From Aplectana chamaeleonis (Eukaryota; Nematoda; Chromadorea; Rhabditida; Cosmocercidae), in contig JAPDOI010000427.1 of assembly GCA_029168955.1 (NCBI GenBank), forward strand, positions 62,001-126,000: a stretch of DNA of 64,000 nt, in the 5' to 3' direction. The translations under genes were made by a program, and so were the position numbers. Positions 40,185 through 51,748 of this stretch are shown here, piece after piece (position 1 is the first letter of the stretch; each line of letters opens with the position of its first letter). The notes under the pieces are model-generated. The model worked only from the letters and a program-made list of their open reading frames with translations, did not search any database and was not told the DNA's origin.

Positions 40185-42336
40185 TGCCCGCACTAACAGG
40201 CGAGTCGTCCCGACTCATATCACTGACGATATCACTAGGCTCCTCTCCGAACATTCCTGTTTTCCATACCACTGCTCCTTCGACCACTGTCACAACTGTT
40301 CCCGACGTCACTAGAACTGGGTCGATCTTCTCCATCCGGTTTAATGCTGAAATAGCAGTACTGTTAGAACCACAACTATGCTTCATAAGTTCCCACACTT
40401 CGATCGCATTCGTGGCATTAGCTCCGACGTCATGGCAAAGTGCCACATTTGAACCGGCTCTGTGCTCGAACCGCACTCTTGTTGCTGCCTCCACGGCTTC
40501 CACAGAATCGACGTATAGGTGGCTGCAACCCTTCGTGGCGGCGGCGGGACCATGGGGAGTGAGATGCGTAGATTTTACCTTTCGGAGCTTCGACTCCTTC
40601 CTTTCCTCACTCCAGCTCCCTTGTTCTCCAACAGAGGCGACGTTCTCTAGTTCAAACCTGTCGGCCACTTTATTCGATCGTGCCATTTGGTGTGTCGGAC
40701 TGGGAACAGCGACATGAACACACTGCCCAAAACAGCCGTAGTCACATCGATGACGCAGGTTGAGTGGATGCTCTATGCCGATACCCGTTTTGAAACATCG
40801 AATCTTCCGACTCGTTTGAATCTCTGCGGAGGGGTTCTTTCTGGGCTTCCCCCGCTTCCTACGAGTTCTAACAGGCTGCACGGGCTCTTCTGATACCCCT
40901 TTAGGTAGCCTCTGAACCGCATCGACTTGTACTCTGCTGAGTTCATCAGGCCCAGGCTTGCATGAGTCATGATCTCGGCGCCTATCAAGCATGACCGTAT
41001 TGCATCGCCTCCATCTCGGGCAAGCTCCTGACTGATCGCGGTCATGGTTCTCAGCGCCTTTTCCTTGATCTGTTGCTGCGCAACATTTCACCTCAAGCGT
41101 CCGCTTAACGTTCGAACGCAAAATCTTCCTGGGCAACTCGACCTTGTCTGTGGGCACCATGTCTGCTGTTCCGCAAGGTGCTTCGCCTTCACCTTGTTTG
41201 AAGACTTTTGCTCCCACAAAAATGTCAGCGACAGGAGCATGGACTTCAGGAGTCGTTCGACTGTTCCTGAATTTTGCACCAGCAGACCGGACAACGGGGT
41301 CTTGCGGCTGCTTCCGCTGCTTCTGAGTACGCCTGTTCTTAACTGCACTGAAGGTTTCGCTTTTGCTGGGAGAGATCGCCGCTCTCTTAAACCGCTTAAG
41401 GTTAAATCCCAACTTGCCTAAGGCGTTAGTGCCAAGAACTAGCGATCCGTCACCTCCCTTCATCACGAAGCATGCGATCCTTCGCTTGTTGCTATTTCCA
41501 ATCTGCATGGAAAGCCTTATCGCTCCCTTGAAGACCATAGCATTCCCAGAAGCGTCGTACACCGGAGCACATCCTCTCAGTGGAATCTCTTCAACGTCGT
41601 TATCCAAATCGAACCTTGACTTAAGAGCTTCTTCCAACATCTCCAGAGGGATGATGCTTACTTGGGAACCTGTGTCCAACAAAGCCTGTCGTGAGAATCC
41701 TAGGAGATGTACCTCAGATGACATTTGTCTTCCCACTAATTCGTCCTGTGGTCTGGATGAGCCTGCGGCTCCACAAATCCACTTGTTCAGCGAAGCCGTG
41801 AAGTTCTTCACTGGTCTTTCCTCTGCTGCCCCATTGCTTCCACTACCTTCACGCTGCGAAGGCTCTCTAGAAGCTCGGCATTTACGGGAAAGATGGCCAG
41901 TCCTGCCACAATTGTAGCACTTCAACGGTTTCTTTGGTTCTCCACTTGACGACACAGCTATAGAACAGTTAGCTGGCTCTAGTTTAGCGGGACTAGTATG
42001 TGTCCGACTTCCTCGTTTCGACGGCGAAAACATGTCCTTGCCTACTTCGGCGGGTTTTGATCGGCATGGCTGTGCAGCTTGCCGCATCGCTGAAGCGACA
42101 TCTCGACTTTCGCTCGCAGCGCTGAGCCAATCTTTGACCATCTCGTATTCACACCCTTCTGGCGCGGCCTCCAGCGTTGAGTACAGCTGCAAGTACTCGG
42201 GCCAGTCCGTTAGTTGTGTTACGAGTTCCACAGCTCGTGTCTTCGACAGCACTTCATCGGAGGCATCTTGATAAGCCATCCTAGTCAGTCGTTCAAGCTC
42301 GATACAGAATCGAGTGACGTCGACATCTTTCTTCAA
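40123..42336 (-). pseudogene. Gag C-terminus, zinc knuckle and aspartic protease polyprotein
   Basis: A 737-codon frame. Residues 1-90 are capsid-like (CIELERLTRMAYQDASDEVL). Residues 140-153 are the CCHC knuckle CYNCGRTGHLSRKC. Residues 219-230 are the protease active site LLDTGSQVSIIP, followed by the flap-like region around VFKGAIRLSMQIG. The last 400 residues are basic and lack a recognisable domain; there is no RT. The frame ends inside the 3' LTR. It is the largest intact frame in the window. It is preceded by a frameshift, so the element's gag is not continuous in this copy. Confidence 0.75.
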
Positions 42337-42784
42337 GTGCTTCCAGTTCCATATAGGCCTTCATTTGCTGCGCAGGATTGCTAGCGCTCAGAATCTTCCG
42401 CATTTCATCGATGATTCCGTAGAGACTTCCTTCGCGGATGCTTCTTGGCAGCGCATCAGCTACTGCTTTAGGGAATCCGTCGAGCTTGGAGAGGAAGAGG
42501 TGCGTAAGCATAGCGTTATCTAACCCAAGGTTCAAATATTTCATCCTAAACCTGAGTACGAAGTCGTCGAACTGTTTTCCCTTGGGATCTGCAAAGGTCT
42601 CCACCTCTGGTAAGCTCATAGCAGCGAACATATGCCCCAAGTTTTGGTGACATTCGAGATTTTCATACCCTCTATTGAGAAATGGATTCACTCGAGTCTG
42701 CCAGTTCGATTCCGTCTCTCTCTCTGCTGCTGCGATCCGGTTGCAATGCTTTGAAAAGCATGAGGCGGTTGAAGTGGGAAGCAT
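42293..42784 (-). pseudogene. Gag middle segment in a shifted frame
   Basis: Frame with GYENLECHQNLGHMFAAMSL, VETFADPKGKQFDDFVLRFR and LTHLFLSKLDGFPKAVADAL, the capsid region of a retrotransposon gag. It is one base out of register with the gag parts on both sides: a shift near the CT-rich run at about 42712-42724 and a second near 42330 that returns to the original frame. Mutation, sequence error and recoding are all possible. Confidence 0.65.
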
Positions 42785-43344
42785 TCCGACTCAAGACCGA
42801 CACTTAGAGGTCTTCCTGAATCGCCACTTGCTGCCGCGTTGAAGTCGAATTCTGCATGGTTCACGAAGCCCCTGTTAGCTTGGTCCAATGTGAGCGGCTC
42901 GATCGTGGCGCTTGGAGCATCTGTGACAACATCGTTGGCTGGTTGATCCCAAATAGTTTCACTATTACTTTGATCCAACTGCCCATGTTGCTGACAAATC
43001 TCCACGAAGGCTCTCGATTTGCTCACAACCTCTGTGGCATCAACGTTGAACAGCTCGCACAGTCGCCGCAGACAATTGTCCACTTCAGCAGACTGTTCAC
43101 GCTGCTCCTCCAGAGCGGTAGCGAGGTTTTCCGAAAGTGTGACCGTTTCGGGTCTCCTCACCTTATCGGCACCCTGGCTAGAGAGCACGTTGACCTTGTC
43201 CATGAGTACATTCATCATGGTTCGCATCTCGGCCAGCTGCTGGGATGTTGTGGGCTCATTCAGCGCCAGTCGTTGCATTTCCATCACGCCTTCTTCCTGA
43301 GCGTTGCTGCTTGACGGCATTGTTCTGCAATCACTAATCGTCAC
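42688..43344 (-). pseudogene. Gag N-terminus
   Basis: A 218-codon frame; MPSSSNAQEEGVMEMQRLAL is a plausible start. It contains coiled-coil-like stretches (EMRTMMNVLMDKVNVLSSQG, ATALEEQREQSAEVDNCLRR). It leaves frame near the AG-rich run at 42712-42724. About 330 bp of leader separate it from the 5' LTR. Confidence 0.65.
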
Positions 43345-43671
43345 TGGCGATTAGGCTATCGGCCGCGAGACAATAGCGATCAATTTGTAGTCGGGCTCCT
43401 ACACGGAACAGCGACGAGCGTCACTGCAACGTACCCCCACTCTGTGACGGCGTCGATCGACACGCACGCTACCCACGCAGCGACGAAACACAACAGTGTA
43501 TTCCGTGAATAACACTGATGCGTCTCACCACACGGGCACGCACACGCGACCGCACCACGTGAATGAGGATACACTGCTTCCAAGTAGGAGCAGGACTACA
43601 CGCCGTAACCGCTTGACAACGGCTTAAGGGCGGATCGCTGGTCCTCTTCTTCGGCCTCGGTTCGGCCCCCA

Positions 43672-44079
43672 AATCGACTGGACTGTTGTAGACTGAACTG
43701 TGGTACAACTATTTATTGAGGAGAGTCACCTCTCCGTACCACTCTACAACTACAAAATGAGCCCTATAACTAAACGAGTCGCCTTAAGAAGGGAGCGGAC
43801 GCGGCCTCCGATGGCAGGCCCCGCCTGCGACGAGAGACCACGGGGGCAGACGAGAGCGCGAGGCATACATAAGATGCCGCTCCCCCGCATCCACCCCTCC
43901 GCGCCCATCGATCGACGGAGAATGATGACAAGAACAAACCAAGGAGGAAAACATAGGAACGAGGTAATAGAGGAAATTAACAGTTAAGAAACAGGTACTG
44001 AACGGAAATCAAATCGCCTAGGCCATTACATTAGTAGAACTACAGTACAACAGTGGATTTTTAACTGCTATTCTTAACA
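43672..44079 (-). repeat. 5' LTR of the gag-protease element
   Basis: 408 bp; adjoins the primer-binding site TGGGGGCCGAACC on the element's sense strand. The tRNA was not identified. Confidence 0.88.
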
Positions 44080-44696
44080 TTAACGGTTAACGAAAAAGTC
44101 CCGAAATCACGTTAAATTTTATTTCGTTAATGTTCCATCCACATATGCTTTTTTGCATGTCAGGATTCCTATTCTTGAAGAGTATTCGTTTATTGTTCTG
44201 GCTGATAGTATTAATAATCCATGAAGATGATTTCCAAGTTTGGAGTGTACGGACTGCGGTGTTTGGTATGGAACGTGTCTCGTGTTTTTTTTGGGACGTC
44301 TGGTTATTTATCGACATTCGTGGTGGTCAGGTAATGTTTTCAAAACTGTTAACGAAATGCAAAATTAACGTGTTAACGCATTAACGGATAAACGCGTTTT
44401 TTTTCAAAAATTAACGATTAAATGTTAACGAAAGAAAAATTTTTCATTAACGCACACCCCTGATATGTATGCAGCGCGCATCCTTAATCCTCGGCAGAAA
44501 CAAGTGATTCGAAGAAGCAAATATTCTGCGTCAGCTATATGTGAAGTAAAACGCAATCCCTACAGCATCGAGTGATGCATTTTAAGCACTGTTTCCACGC
44601 GCTGTGCGAGAACGGTGAATTCATTTTGCGCACATTTTGAGCCTAAAGCACTCACATTTTTGTGGAAACGTGTTGCTACTCTCCAACACAACTCAC

Positions 44697-44845
44697 CTTA
44701 TGCTTGTCGCCTCCACCAAAAATTTTCTGGTGCATAGACTGCTTGCGCGATACGCCTTTACCATCTTTTTTCCCACTCAACATGCCTTTCTTTAGGGTGG
44801 AATCTACGTGCGACACATCTGAAACGTTCGACATAGCATAGTTAC
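44697..44845 (-). CDS. TOCA/CIP4-like F-BAR protein, basic linker exon
   Basis: 149 bp, acceptor CAGCTTAG and donor AAG/GTGAGT. It completes a split Gly codon from the previous exon and then reads NYAMSNVSDVSHVDSTLKKG, MLSGKKDGKGVSRKQSMHQK and IFGGGDKHK. Family members carry a basic, lysine-rich linker here, between the F-BAR and HR1 domains. It ends in phase 0, matching the HR1 exon at 30247-30387. The intron to the previous exon is 55 bp, a typical nematode size. Confidence 0.82.
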
Positions 44846-44900
44846 CTAAGCTGAGACAAATTAAAAGATCAATTCATAGGATAGAACACAAATACGATAC

Positions 44901-44977
44901 CTCCACCGACACTCAAACAGTTATCAGGACGGCCCAAGTCATCGAATTGAATAGGAGATGGATGCATATAACCGGTC
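44901..44977 (-). CDS. TOCA/CIP4-like F-BAR protein, exon just after the F-BAR domain
   Basis: 77 bp, acceptor CTTTTTTTTAG and donor G/GTATCG. Reads TGYMHPSPIQFDDLGRPDNC and LSVGG. It corresponds to the SGFEPPGDIEFEDYTQP stretch that follows the F-BAR domain in vertebrate FBP17. It needs two bases from an upstream exon for its first codon, so more exons lie to the right; none could be identified with confidence. Confidence 0.8.
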
Positions 44978-45924
44978 CTAAAAAAAAGAAACACATTCAA
45001 CAAATTGAAATACATAGACTGAAAGCGGCACAAATTAATTTTTCTCTACTGGTTTCAGCCGACTTCTTGTTCTTTCCGGGTAATCCCAAACAGGTGAATC
45101 TAAATACGAATTAATTGGTCGATGGTAAAAATGTATTCCTAAGTTGAAGTGTTAGAGCCACTCACGGTAAAAAAAAAGTACAAACAGACTCTCACTTTTC
45201 TCTTTCAGTAACGCACAAATAGATTCCTAGCTAACAAGATCAGCTTCCCTAATGGTAGCAGGTTTTCGGCCGTTGGATTCATTAGAAAGAGAAATTCAAG
45301 AAAAAAGCTACCCCTTCAGCAGCACTGCAGAATTCAAGCGGTCACATCAAGTAAAGCCCATACTCGAAAAAAGGGAACATAAGTTTTAATCAATTCAAAC
45401 TAAACCATGGAAGCAAAATCGAAAAAGTGCAGTAGTGTTTCACTAGAGGGGTGATGGTAAGAGTACATGGTTACACCCCGTATCAAAGGATGCGTTTAAC
45501 ATCTAACAGAAACGAAATTTTTGCTCTTGAAGCTCTAGCTCATGAGAGGGAAACAAATGAATTGCAACTTCTGCACAACATCCTTTTCAACCCAGCCGAG
45601 TTCTGTCTTAATCCACATAATTTCATTAGAATGAGAGTTTCCGAGACACAGCGAGAGAAGGTCAAATTCCAACGTTATTCAACAAATTTAAATTGCTCAG
45701 ACTATTTCTTCGCGAACAGAACAATAAGCAGGTTTGAAAGTCTCCGCGGGATGGAAACTATCCTGAGTAACCTCAACTCATTCAGAACTTCATACGCGTA
45801 AAACTAAGACCCAAAAGTTCGACAGGTGCTCCGGTTTAAGTCGTTGGGAAATTTCTCTAACATGACACTGTATTTCTTGATGACATGTTTGTTGTTGCTG
45901 TTGTTGTTTACGTCCGTTCTCCTT
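44978..45924. other. Probable intron of the TOCA-like gene, unassigned
   Basis: A 116-codon plus frame at 45451-45801 (with FALEALAHERETNELQLLHN and RMRVSETQREKVKFQRYSTN) has no recognised family. No F-BAR exon was seen on the minus strand here. Confidence 0.35.
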
Positions 45925-46021
45925 GTTCTTCTTCGCGGCCACGAAAAGGGTATTATTATAGGCTCAGAAAACGGGCGACCAGCGCCGGACTTGTCCAAAG
46001 GTCTATTGTAGCTAATGTTGT

Positions 46022-46082
<61 letters not shown>

Positions 46083-46590
46083 GCTTCCATACAGCACCAG
46101 GTACTCTTCAAGGGCTGTTTGACGATGTTTATATGCAGCCGCTGGGCTTCGAGCTGAGAGTGTTCCCTTGAGAGCCGAGCAGGGTGCCATAAGAGCTGAT
46201 GGAAATCTCCTCAGCCTCTTGCTGGTTGTGCACAGGTCTCGGCCTCAAAATGTTCGACGGACGAATTCCTAAAACATCCGATGACGATCCGAAAAGCAAG
46301 GTTTTGCACACGCTGCATTTTGGTTCAGGATGAGTCCGCCATCAACTGCTGCCAAACCAGTGCCGAGTACTCCAGGGCGGGCTGCAATAGCCTTATACGT
46401 TGTCAAAATAGTTTCCTTGCTGCTACGCCATGATCGACCTCCCAGTGCCCTTAACAAATTGAGCATGTTTTTGACGACTGCCTGCTTTAGTTCGGTATTC
46501 CAATATAAACCTCAGCGATGCAACGAAGACCGAACAGTTTGAAGAAACGAGCTGCAGGCAGACGATATCCACCCCAGTTGGCTTCAGGAA
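45925..46590 (-). mobile_element. 2A-family LINE fragment L6
   Basis: A 3' fragment: the GAAGAACAAG-like tail at about 45925-45935 precedes GTGGC on the minus strand. The thumb block MLNLLRALGGRSWRSSKETI with LTTYKAIA matches L1 and L3. A (CT)n run of about 56 bp sits at 46026-46081 where L3 also has a CT run. Heavily frameshifted. Confidence 0.65.
46026..46081. repeat. (CT)n microsatellite
   Basis: Uninterrupted CT dinucleotides for about 56 bp inside LINE fragment L6. Confidence 0.95.
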
Positions 46591-46594
46591 GGGT

Positions 46595-47795
46595 GGCCGT
46601 GTGGTGTTCCGACCCCGGCCCGGGCACCTGCTAATTATAGTTGTACACGAGCGAATATTTCGAAAACAATTCGACAACTTTCAAAAAAATTTTTCGTTCG
46701 TTCGAAATTTCATCAAACTATTTTCAACTTTCGCTCGCTCGAGATCTGATTTTTTGAATAATGTCTTTTTCTGAGAATTCATTAGGATTTCAAAGTTTCT
46801 CGAACTCTGGGTTGAACTGTTTTGTTCTTCCTCGAGTCGACGAATATACTGCCTTTCTCGTTCGAATGAGTCCGGGCTGACCAAGGAGCGAAGCGATTGC
46901 TCGTGGCAAAATATACCACTGATTAGGAGGCTTCGACATGATAAGCCCGCTAAGCATCACTTCGACCGGCTTGAAATGGGGAAGAAAGGCCATTCATGCT
47001 CGCGATTCGAGTAGAAATCGAACATGTGTGGGAAATTCATTCTCTGACTGGGCGATGTATTTAGACAAAGTGTCGAGTCCGATTTCGAAAAAGGATCCGG
47101 AATTTCTAAAAATACGAAAACAGATTCTGAATTTGAGAACGGATTTCGAAAAGAACCAAAATTTCAAACGAGCAGGGTGAGGCATGACGCTGTGATCGAT
47201 CCGTGCGTGGGAGGTGCGCCCCCCCCCCCTTTCGGAATTAGGACAATGTGCGGCCCCTTCAGGTCGGCCGTGCTAATGATCTTCAAACCGATGAAAATTT
47301 TATGGATTTTGATGATTTTTGTGTATAAATAATTATTGCTATTCCATGGCTCAGGCTTATTTCGAATGTGCTTTTAGTATTTAACTCTGTTCCATCTATT
47401 TTTAAGCTTTCGCTACGCAAAATATCAGCTATTTTGCATGTTGGAAGGCTCGGCTGCGGCCCCCTCCGTTCCCGGCTCCCAGAAGCTGCGGCCCCCCTCT
47501 GTGATGCGTGAGCCTAACCCTGCTAACGAGTAGAAAAACCCAAAATTTCGAACTAATTTCGAAAAAAAATTGAAAGTACGAATGAGTTTTGAAATTAATT
47601 CGTTCGAAACGTCTTTGAACGACTTTTTTGCATTTTTTGTTCGTTCGAAATTTTTCAAACAATAATTTTTCAATTTTAGTTCATTTGAAATTTTTTTTTC
47701 GAAATTATACAACTATACTGGTAATTGATGCGCTGATAGCCATCACCGCATCGATAACCAGGTGCCCGTGCTGGTGCCGGAACACCACACGGCCA
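46595..47795. mobile_element. TIR element with TTCGAAA-type subterminal motifs
   Basis: GGCCGTGTGGTGTTCCGAC and CGGGCACCTG on the left are mirrored at 47758-47795 (CAGGTGCCCGTGC, GGAACACCACACGGCC). Degenerate TTCGTTCGAAATTT motifs occur inside both ends (46690-46760 and 47575-47700). hAT element 5 is nested inside. Exact tips were not resolved. Confidence 0.55.
47173..47522. mobile_element. Nonautonomous hAT element 5
   Basis: 350 bp. Ends CAGGGTGAGGCATGACGCTG and, mirrored, CAGGGTTAGGCTCACGCATC. Flanked by CAAACGAG (47165-47172) and CTAACGAG (47523-47530), 7 of 8 matching. C-runs (GCGCCCCCCCCCC and GGCCCCCC) lie inside both ends, as in hAT elements 1 and 2. Confidence 0.75.
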
Positions 47796-48229
47796 CGAGG
47801 GGTGTGCGGGAACTTCGGTTTTCTGGCCGTTTTAGCCATTCTTTTTCTGAAAAAAAAGCGAAAATCAGAAAAAAACAAAAAAATTCAACGACAACTAACA
47901 CGGTGCAACTTATTGAGTAGTTTACGAGGCTTTGATCTTATTTGCGTTCAATCTTGTGATTTCTGCTCGAGGCAGGGTTCCCCATAAAAATGGTTGCTGT
48001 GGTACCCTGATGAGAAAGTAGATCTGGTCATCACAAAAATGAATATAGGTGAAAAGTCGGAGGAAAAACGCTCAGGAACAAGATATTGCAATTGACTATA
48101 TTTCTATAAATGCTTGTTTTGCCGCTTTTCGTCTTGCTCTTACACCCTAATCATACTTTTGCGAACCGGCAAATGTCGTGGATTATCTGCGGAAAATGAG
48201 AAATCAGATGTTTGATAACGGTACCAGGC

Positions 48230-48230
<1 letters not shown>
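47796..48230. other. Unassigned sequence
   Basis: No gene or element recognised. Confidence 0.3.

Positions 48231-48307
<77 letters not shown>
48231..48307. repeat. (TA)n microsatellite, segment 1
   Basis: About 77 bp of TA directly 3' of the RTE LINE. Confidence 0.97.
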
Positions 48308-48309
<2 letters not shown>

Positions 48310-48351
48310 CTTACTTACTTGACTTAATCGGTTGGCTTTCGCCTGACGCGG

Positions 48352-48981
48352 TCATTCCGCATCTTCACCGAGGTGTGCCGTCCTAGTAGTCAGCCGTGTC
48401 CATTTTTCACGGTCTTCAGCCACAATTTGAACACATTCCATCCAGCTGTCGCTATTCCATTTCCTGCGAAACGAAACATCGCGCCTGAACTGTCTTTCGA
48501 TGCCGAGTGACTTTAAATCCTCTTTAACCACATCCGTCCAGAACTTTCGCCTACGCCCAGGTGGCCGTTTCCAGACAGGATTTGGAAGCATTTTTAAAGC
48601 GTGTTGTACGAGACGATCCGGCGTTCTTCTTAGTATATGCCCGAGCAGTCGAAGTCGACTTTCCATTGCTGCTTGAGATGGCGTTAGGAGATGCTGGCAC
48701 CTCCCTCGTGTCAAGCGTTGATGTACTGCGTCGATTTCCTTGTAAAGGTCTTCGTTATGGCATACACGCGGCCAGAAATATCCAAGCAAACGCCTAAAAG
48801 CTTCCTCTCCGTGCAATCCAACCTTTCCATCTGCGTTTTCGGTGCTGCCCACGTCTCCGATCCGTACATCATGATAGGGCGAATAGCGGATAGGTAGACG
48901 CGCAACTTGACTTCCTTCGCGATGGTGGTAGACCACAAACACTTGGTTAGAGAATTGAATGCAGACGTAGCTTTCGCACAT
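48352..48981 (-). pseudogene. RTE LINE C-terminal domain
   Basis: Contains LLTPSQAAMESRLRLLGHIL, RTPDRLVQHALKMLP, WKRPPGRRRKFWTDVVKEDL and RTAHLGEDAE, the standard C-terminus of nematode RTE proteins. Out of frame with the RT core by one shift near 48900. Confidence 0.8.
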
Positions 48982-49574
48982 CGTTGTCGAATATCCGCTG
49001 CATAACTACCATCGTTCTTCAGCAAACAGCCCAAATAACAGAAATCGTCCACCAGTTCGATACGTTGTCCGTCCACACAAACTCCAGTTGAAGGCCTCTG
49101 AGAGACCCACATCTGCTTGCATTTGTCGGGACGAAGACGAAGTCCATAGGCTGCGGCATACTTCGAAACGAGGTTCACAATCCTTTGCAGTTTTGCGTTG
49201 TTTTCAGCGAATAACACAATGTCGTCGGCGTACTCCAGGTCGACAAGGGAGCGTCCTGATGGTGTTAGGATCACATCCGCAGGAAACTGTTCTGCAACTC
49301 TACGCATGATGTCATCAACGGCGAAGTTGAAAAGAAAAGGTCCTGCAACGGCTCCTTGCCTTACTCCTGTTTTCACCTCGAAAGCTGACGTAAATCCGAC
49401 AGGTGTACGAACTGCTGCTGTTGTTCCTTTGTTCATGTCCTCGATTAACCGAACATACTTTTCCGGGACTCCATCTGCTCGCAGAGCATTGAGCAATCGA
49501 TCACGATGAGGAGAGTCGAACGCGGCTTCAAAGTCCAAAAAGCAAGCTGTAATGGCTTCGAAAACCGCTGCCAC
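48711..49574 (-). pseudogene. RTE LINE reverse transcriptase core
   Basis: FLDFEAAFDSPHRDRLLNAL (palm Asp), VKTGVRQGAVAGPFLFNFAV, VDLEYADDIVLFAENN (catalytic YADD), LRLRPDKCKQMWVSQRPST and LSAIRPIMMYGSETWA. All RT motifs are intact in this segment. Confidence 0.85.
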
Positions 49575-49661
49575 GATTCAATTACTCTTCTCACGACGAA
49601 CACTTGGTCGATGGTCGATCTTCCAGGTCGAAAACCGGCTTGCTCATCTCTGGTCGTTCCT

Positions 49662-51371
49662 TCACGATGTTTGATAAGTCGCTCGAGAATGATACGTTCT
49701 AAAACCTTGTACATGACACGAAGTAGAGATTCCTCTGTAGTTCTTAGGATCCGTGACGGATAGCTTCTTGTGAAGAGGTACGATGATCGCATGTCTCCAC
49801 GAATCGGGTATCCTTTCGCTCATCCATATGGCACGGATGGTGTTGGTCATTTCACGAATCCCAGACGGAGGAAGAGCTTTCAGCATTTCAGCAGTGATGT
49901 TGTCATCTCCACCTGCCTTTCCATTCTTCATTTTCCGGACACAATCCAAAACTTCAGACTCAGTCGGCGGTTCCTCACTGACATCGTAATGTGCTCTCTG
50001 AACATGCGGGAGCTCAGGTACTGATGGCGCTGGACGATTCAGTAGTGAACTGAAGTAATCCTTCCATATTGGCAGCGTCGCATCACCAACTGCCACTCCA
50101 TTGGTAGTGTTCAAGACAGGAGAACATCTCTTCATCTTCCCGCTATACTGTCGCAGCAACGTGTAGGCTTTCTTCGGATTCTTCTCCTCCCAAGCCTTCT
50201 CGAACTCCTTAGCTCTACACGTCCACTCTCGTTCGCGGTCACTTTGAAGCTGCCGACGCAACTTCCTCCTCAGACGCTTCTCCTCCACGAAGTTTCCTGC
50301 AGTTCGGAGAGCACATACTCTGTTGTAGGTAGATGTTGTTTCTTCTGAGACGTAGGCGAACTTCTTCTTAGGCTGTACAACCGGGAGTGCCTCTTTCGAA
50401 GCGTCCTGGATGCACTTGACAAAAGAATCCGCGTCGCAAAGTTTCTTCTTAGTCCGTACTCCGATGTGAATAGAAACGCGTTGTCGGAAATTCCTTCTGC
50501 ACTCTTCATCTCTGAGACTTGTCATGTCAATCCTCTGGAGAGGCTGAGCCCCTCGCTTCCTCTTATGAATCCTCGCAGTGAAGTTCAACAGAACAGGACG
50601 GTGATCCGAATCGAATGCGACATCCCACACAGCTCTAGATCTTCGAATGTCCGATACTGGAATATTCCTCGTCAGGACATAGTCAAGCTGTAGTTTCAAA
50701 GTTGTCATCTTCCGCTTCCGCTGCTCTTCTGTAGATAGCTGGGTTGGTCCCTGCCACGTAAGCTGATGGCGGCGATGATTCCTCTTGAATGTCGATGCAA
50801 TAATCAGACCACTGCGTTCACAAAAGTCGACAAGGCGGTAGCCATTGTCCGATGTTTGCTCCACTGGGTAGAACCATTTACCGAGTACTTCGGATTCCTG
50901 ATCAAGTCCCATCTTCGCATTTGCGTCAATCCCCACGACAACAGCATGTTGACAAGGTATCCTGGCCAGCAACGTATTGAGTTCCTCATAAAACGCATCC
51001 TTCGAATTGTCTTCGGCGGTTTCAGTGGGCGCATGAGCACTCACTATCCACAGATTGAATCCTCTGTGATCCCGCAGTCGTACGAATGCATTCCGACACG
51101 ACGTTGAGCCGAACTCCTTGACCATACCATTGAAATCCTTCCTTACAGCTATTGCACAGCCTCCCACTCTCCTATCGTCAGCGTTACCGCAGTAGATGGT
51201 GTACTCTCCGACGCTGATGACGGGTCTATCCTTGAGGCGGGTTTCCTGCAAAGCAGCAAACGGTGCATGGAAATAGCTCAGAAGTCTGGATAGCGCAGTT
51301 TTTTGGATATCACTCGACAGCGATCGACAGTTCAGGGTGGCGAAATTGTGGCTTGTGGCCAAAGACTCCAT
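49662..51371 (-). pseudogene. RTE LINE endonuclease and RT N-terminus
   Basis: A 569-codon frame from a Met at 51371. Endonuclease motifs in order: [23 protein letters not shown] (Glu), GGCAIAVRKDF, VSAHAPTE, VGIDANAKMGLD (Asp) and SDHRPVLLNF (His). Then KMKNGKAGGDDNITAEML and DPKNYRGIS, the first RT motifs. It goes out of frame near 49740; the overlapping frame 49792-49445 continues with VMYKVLERIILERLIKH and EQAGFRPGRSTIDQVFVVRR. Endonuclease residues look complete. Confidence 0.88.
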
Positions 51372-51581
51372 GACTCCCTAGGTACGGATCCTAAGGTGTT
51401 ATGGACCAGAGGCCTTAGTGTGCCGGACGGCGACACCTTTATGCAATGTGCGGGATACTTTCGCGATATAGTTGTGCACGCTATATCGCTCGAACGTTCC
51501 CTGTGTACACTCAAACGTCTGCTGGGTTCAGTAGAAGCAGGGGCACCAACGAGCAGGTACCAACAGACTTGTATACACACC

Positions 51582-51748
<167 letters not shown>

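Larger units (their letters stand above)
39777..44079 (-). mobile_element. Gag-protease-only LTR retrotransposon with identical LTRs
   Basis: LTRs of 408 bp (39777-40184 and 43672-44079), identical as far as compared base by base. TTAA flanks (39773-39776 and 44080-44083). On the minus strand the 5' LTR is followed immediately by TGGGGGCCGAACCGAGG, a good tRNA primer-binding site. The interior (3.5 kb) encodes gag with a zinc knuckle, an aspartic protease and a long C-terminal tail, but no RT, RNase H or integrase. It therefore moved recently with enzymes supplied by another element. Confidence 0.85.
39698..44462. mobile_element. hAT MITE (element 3) interrupted by an LTR retrotransposon
   Basis: Flanked by ATATGTAT (39690-39697 and 44463-44470). 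Ends CAGGGCTGTGCGTTAATAAC and, mirrored, CAGGGGTGTGCGTTAATGAA. Without the LTR element it is about 450 bp and rich in GTTAACG motifs near both ends. The LTR element lies at a TTAA within one of these motifs. Confidence 0.85.
30388..44696 (-). other. 14.3-kb transposon-filled intron of the TOCA-like gene
   Basis: Runs from donor AAG/GTGAGT at 44696 to acceptor TTATTCAG at 30388. It contains a hAT transposase remnant, a mariner, long-TIR elements, a hAT in a TIR element, and an LTR element nested in a hAT MITE. Some plus-strand open frames inside it could be exons of an unrelated nested gene but are unproven. Confidence 0.75.
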
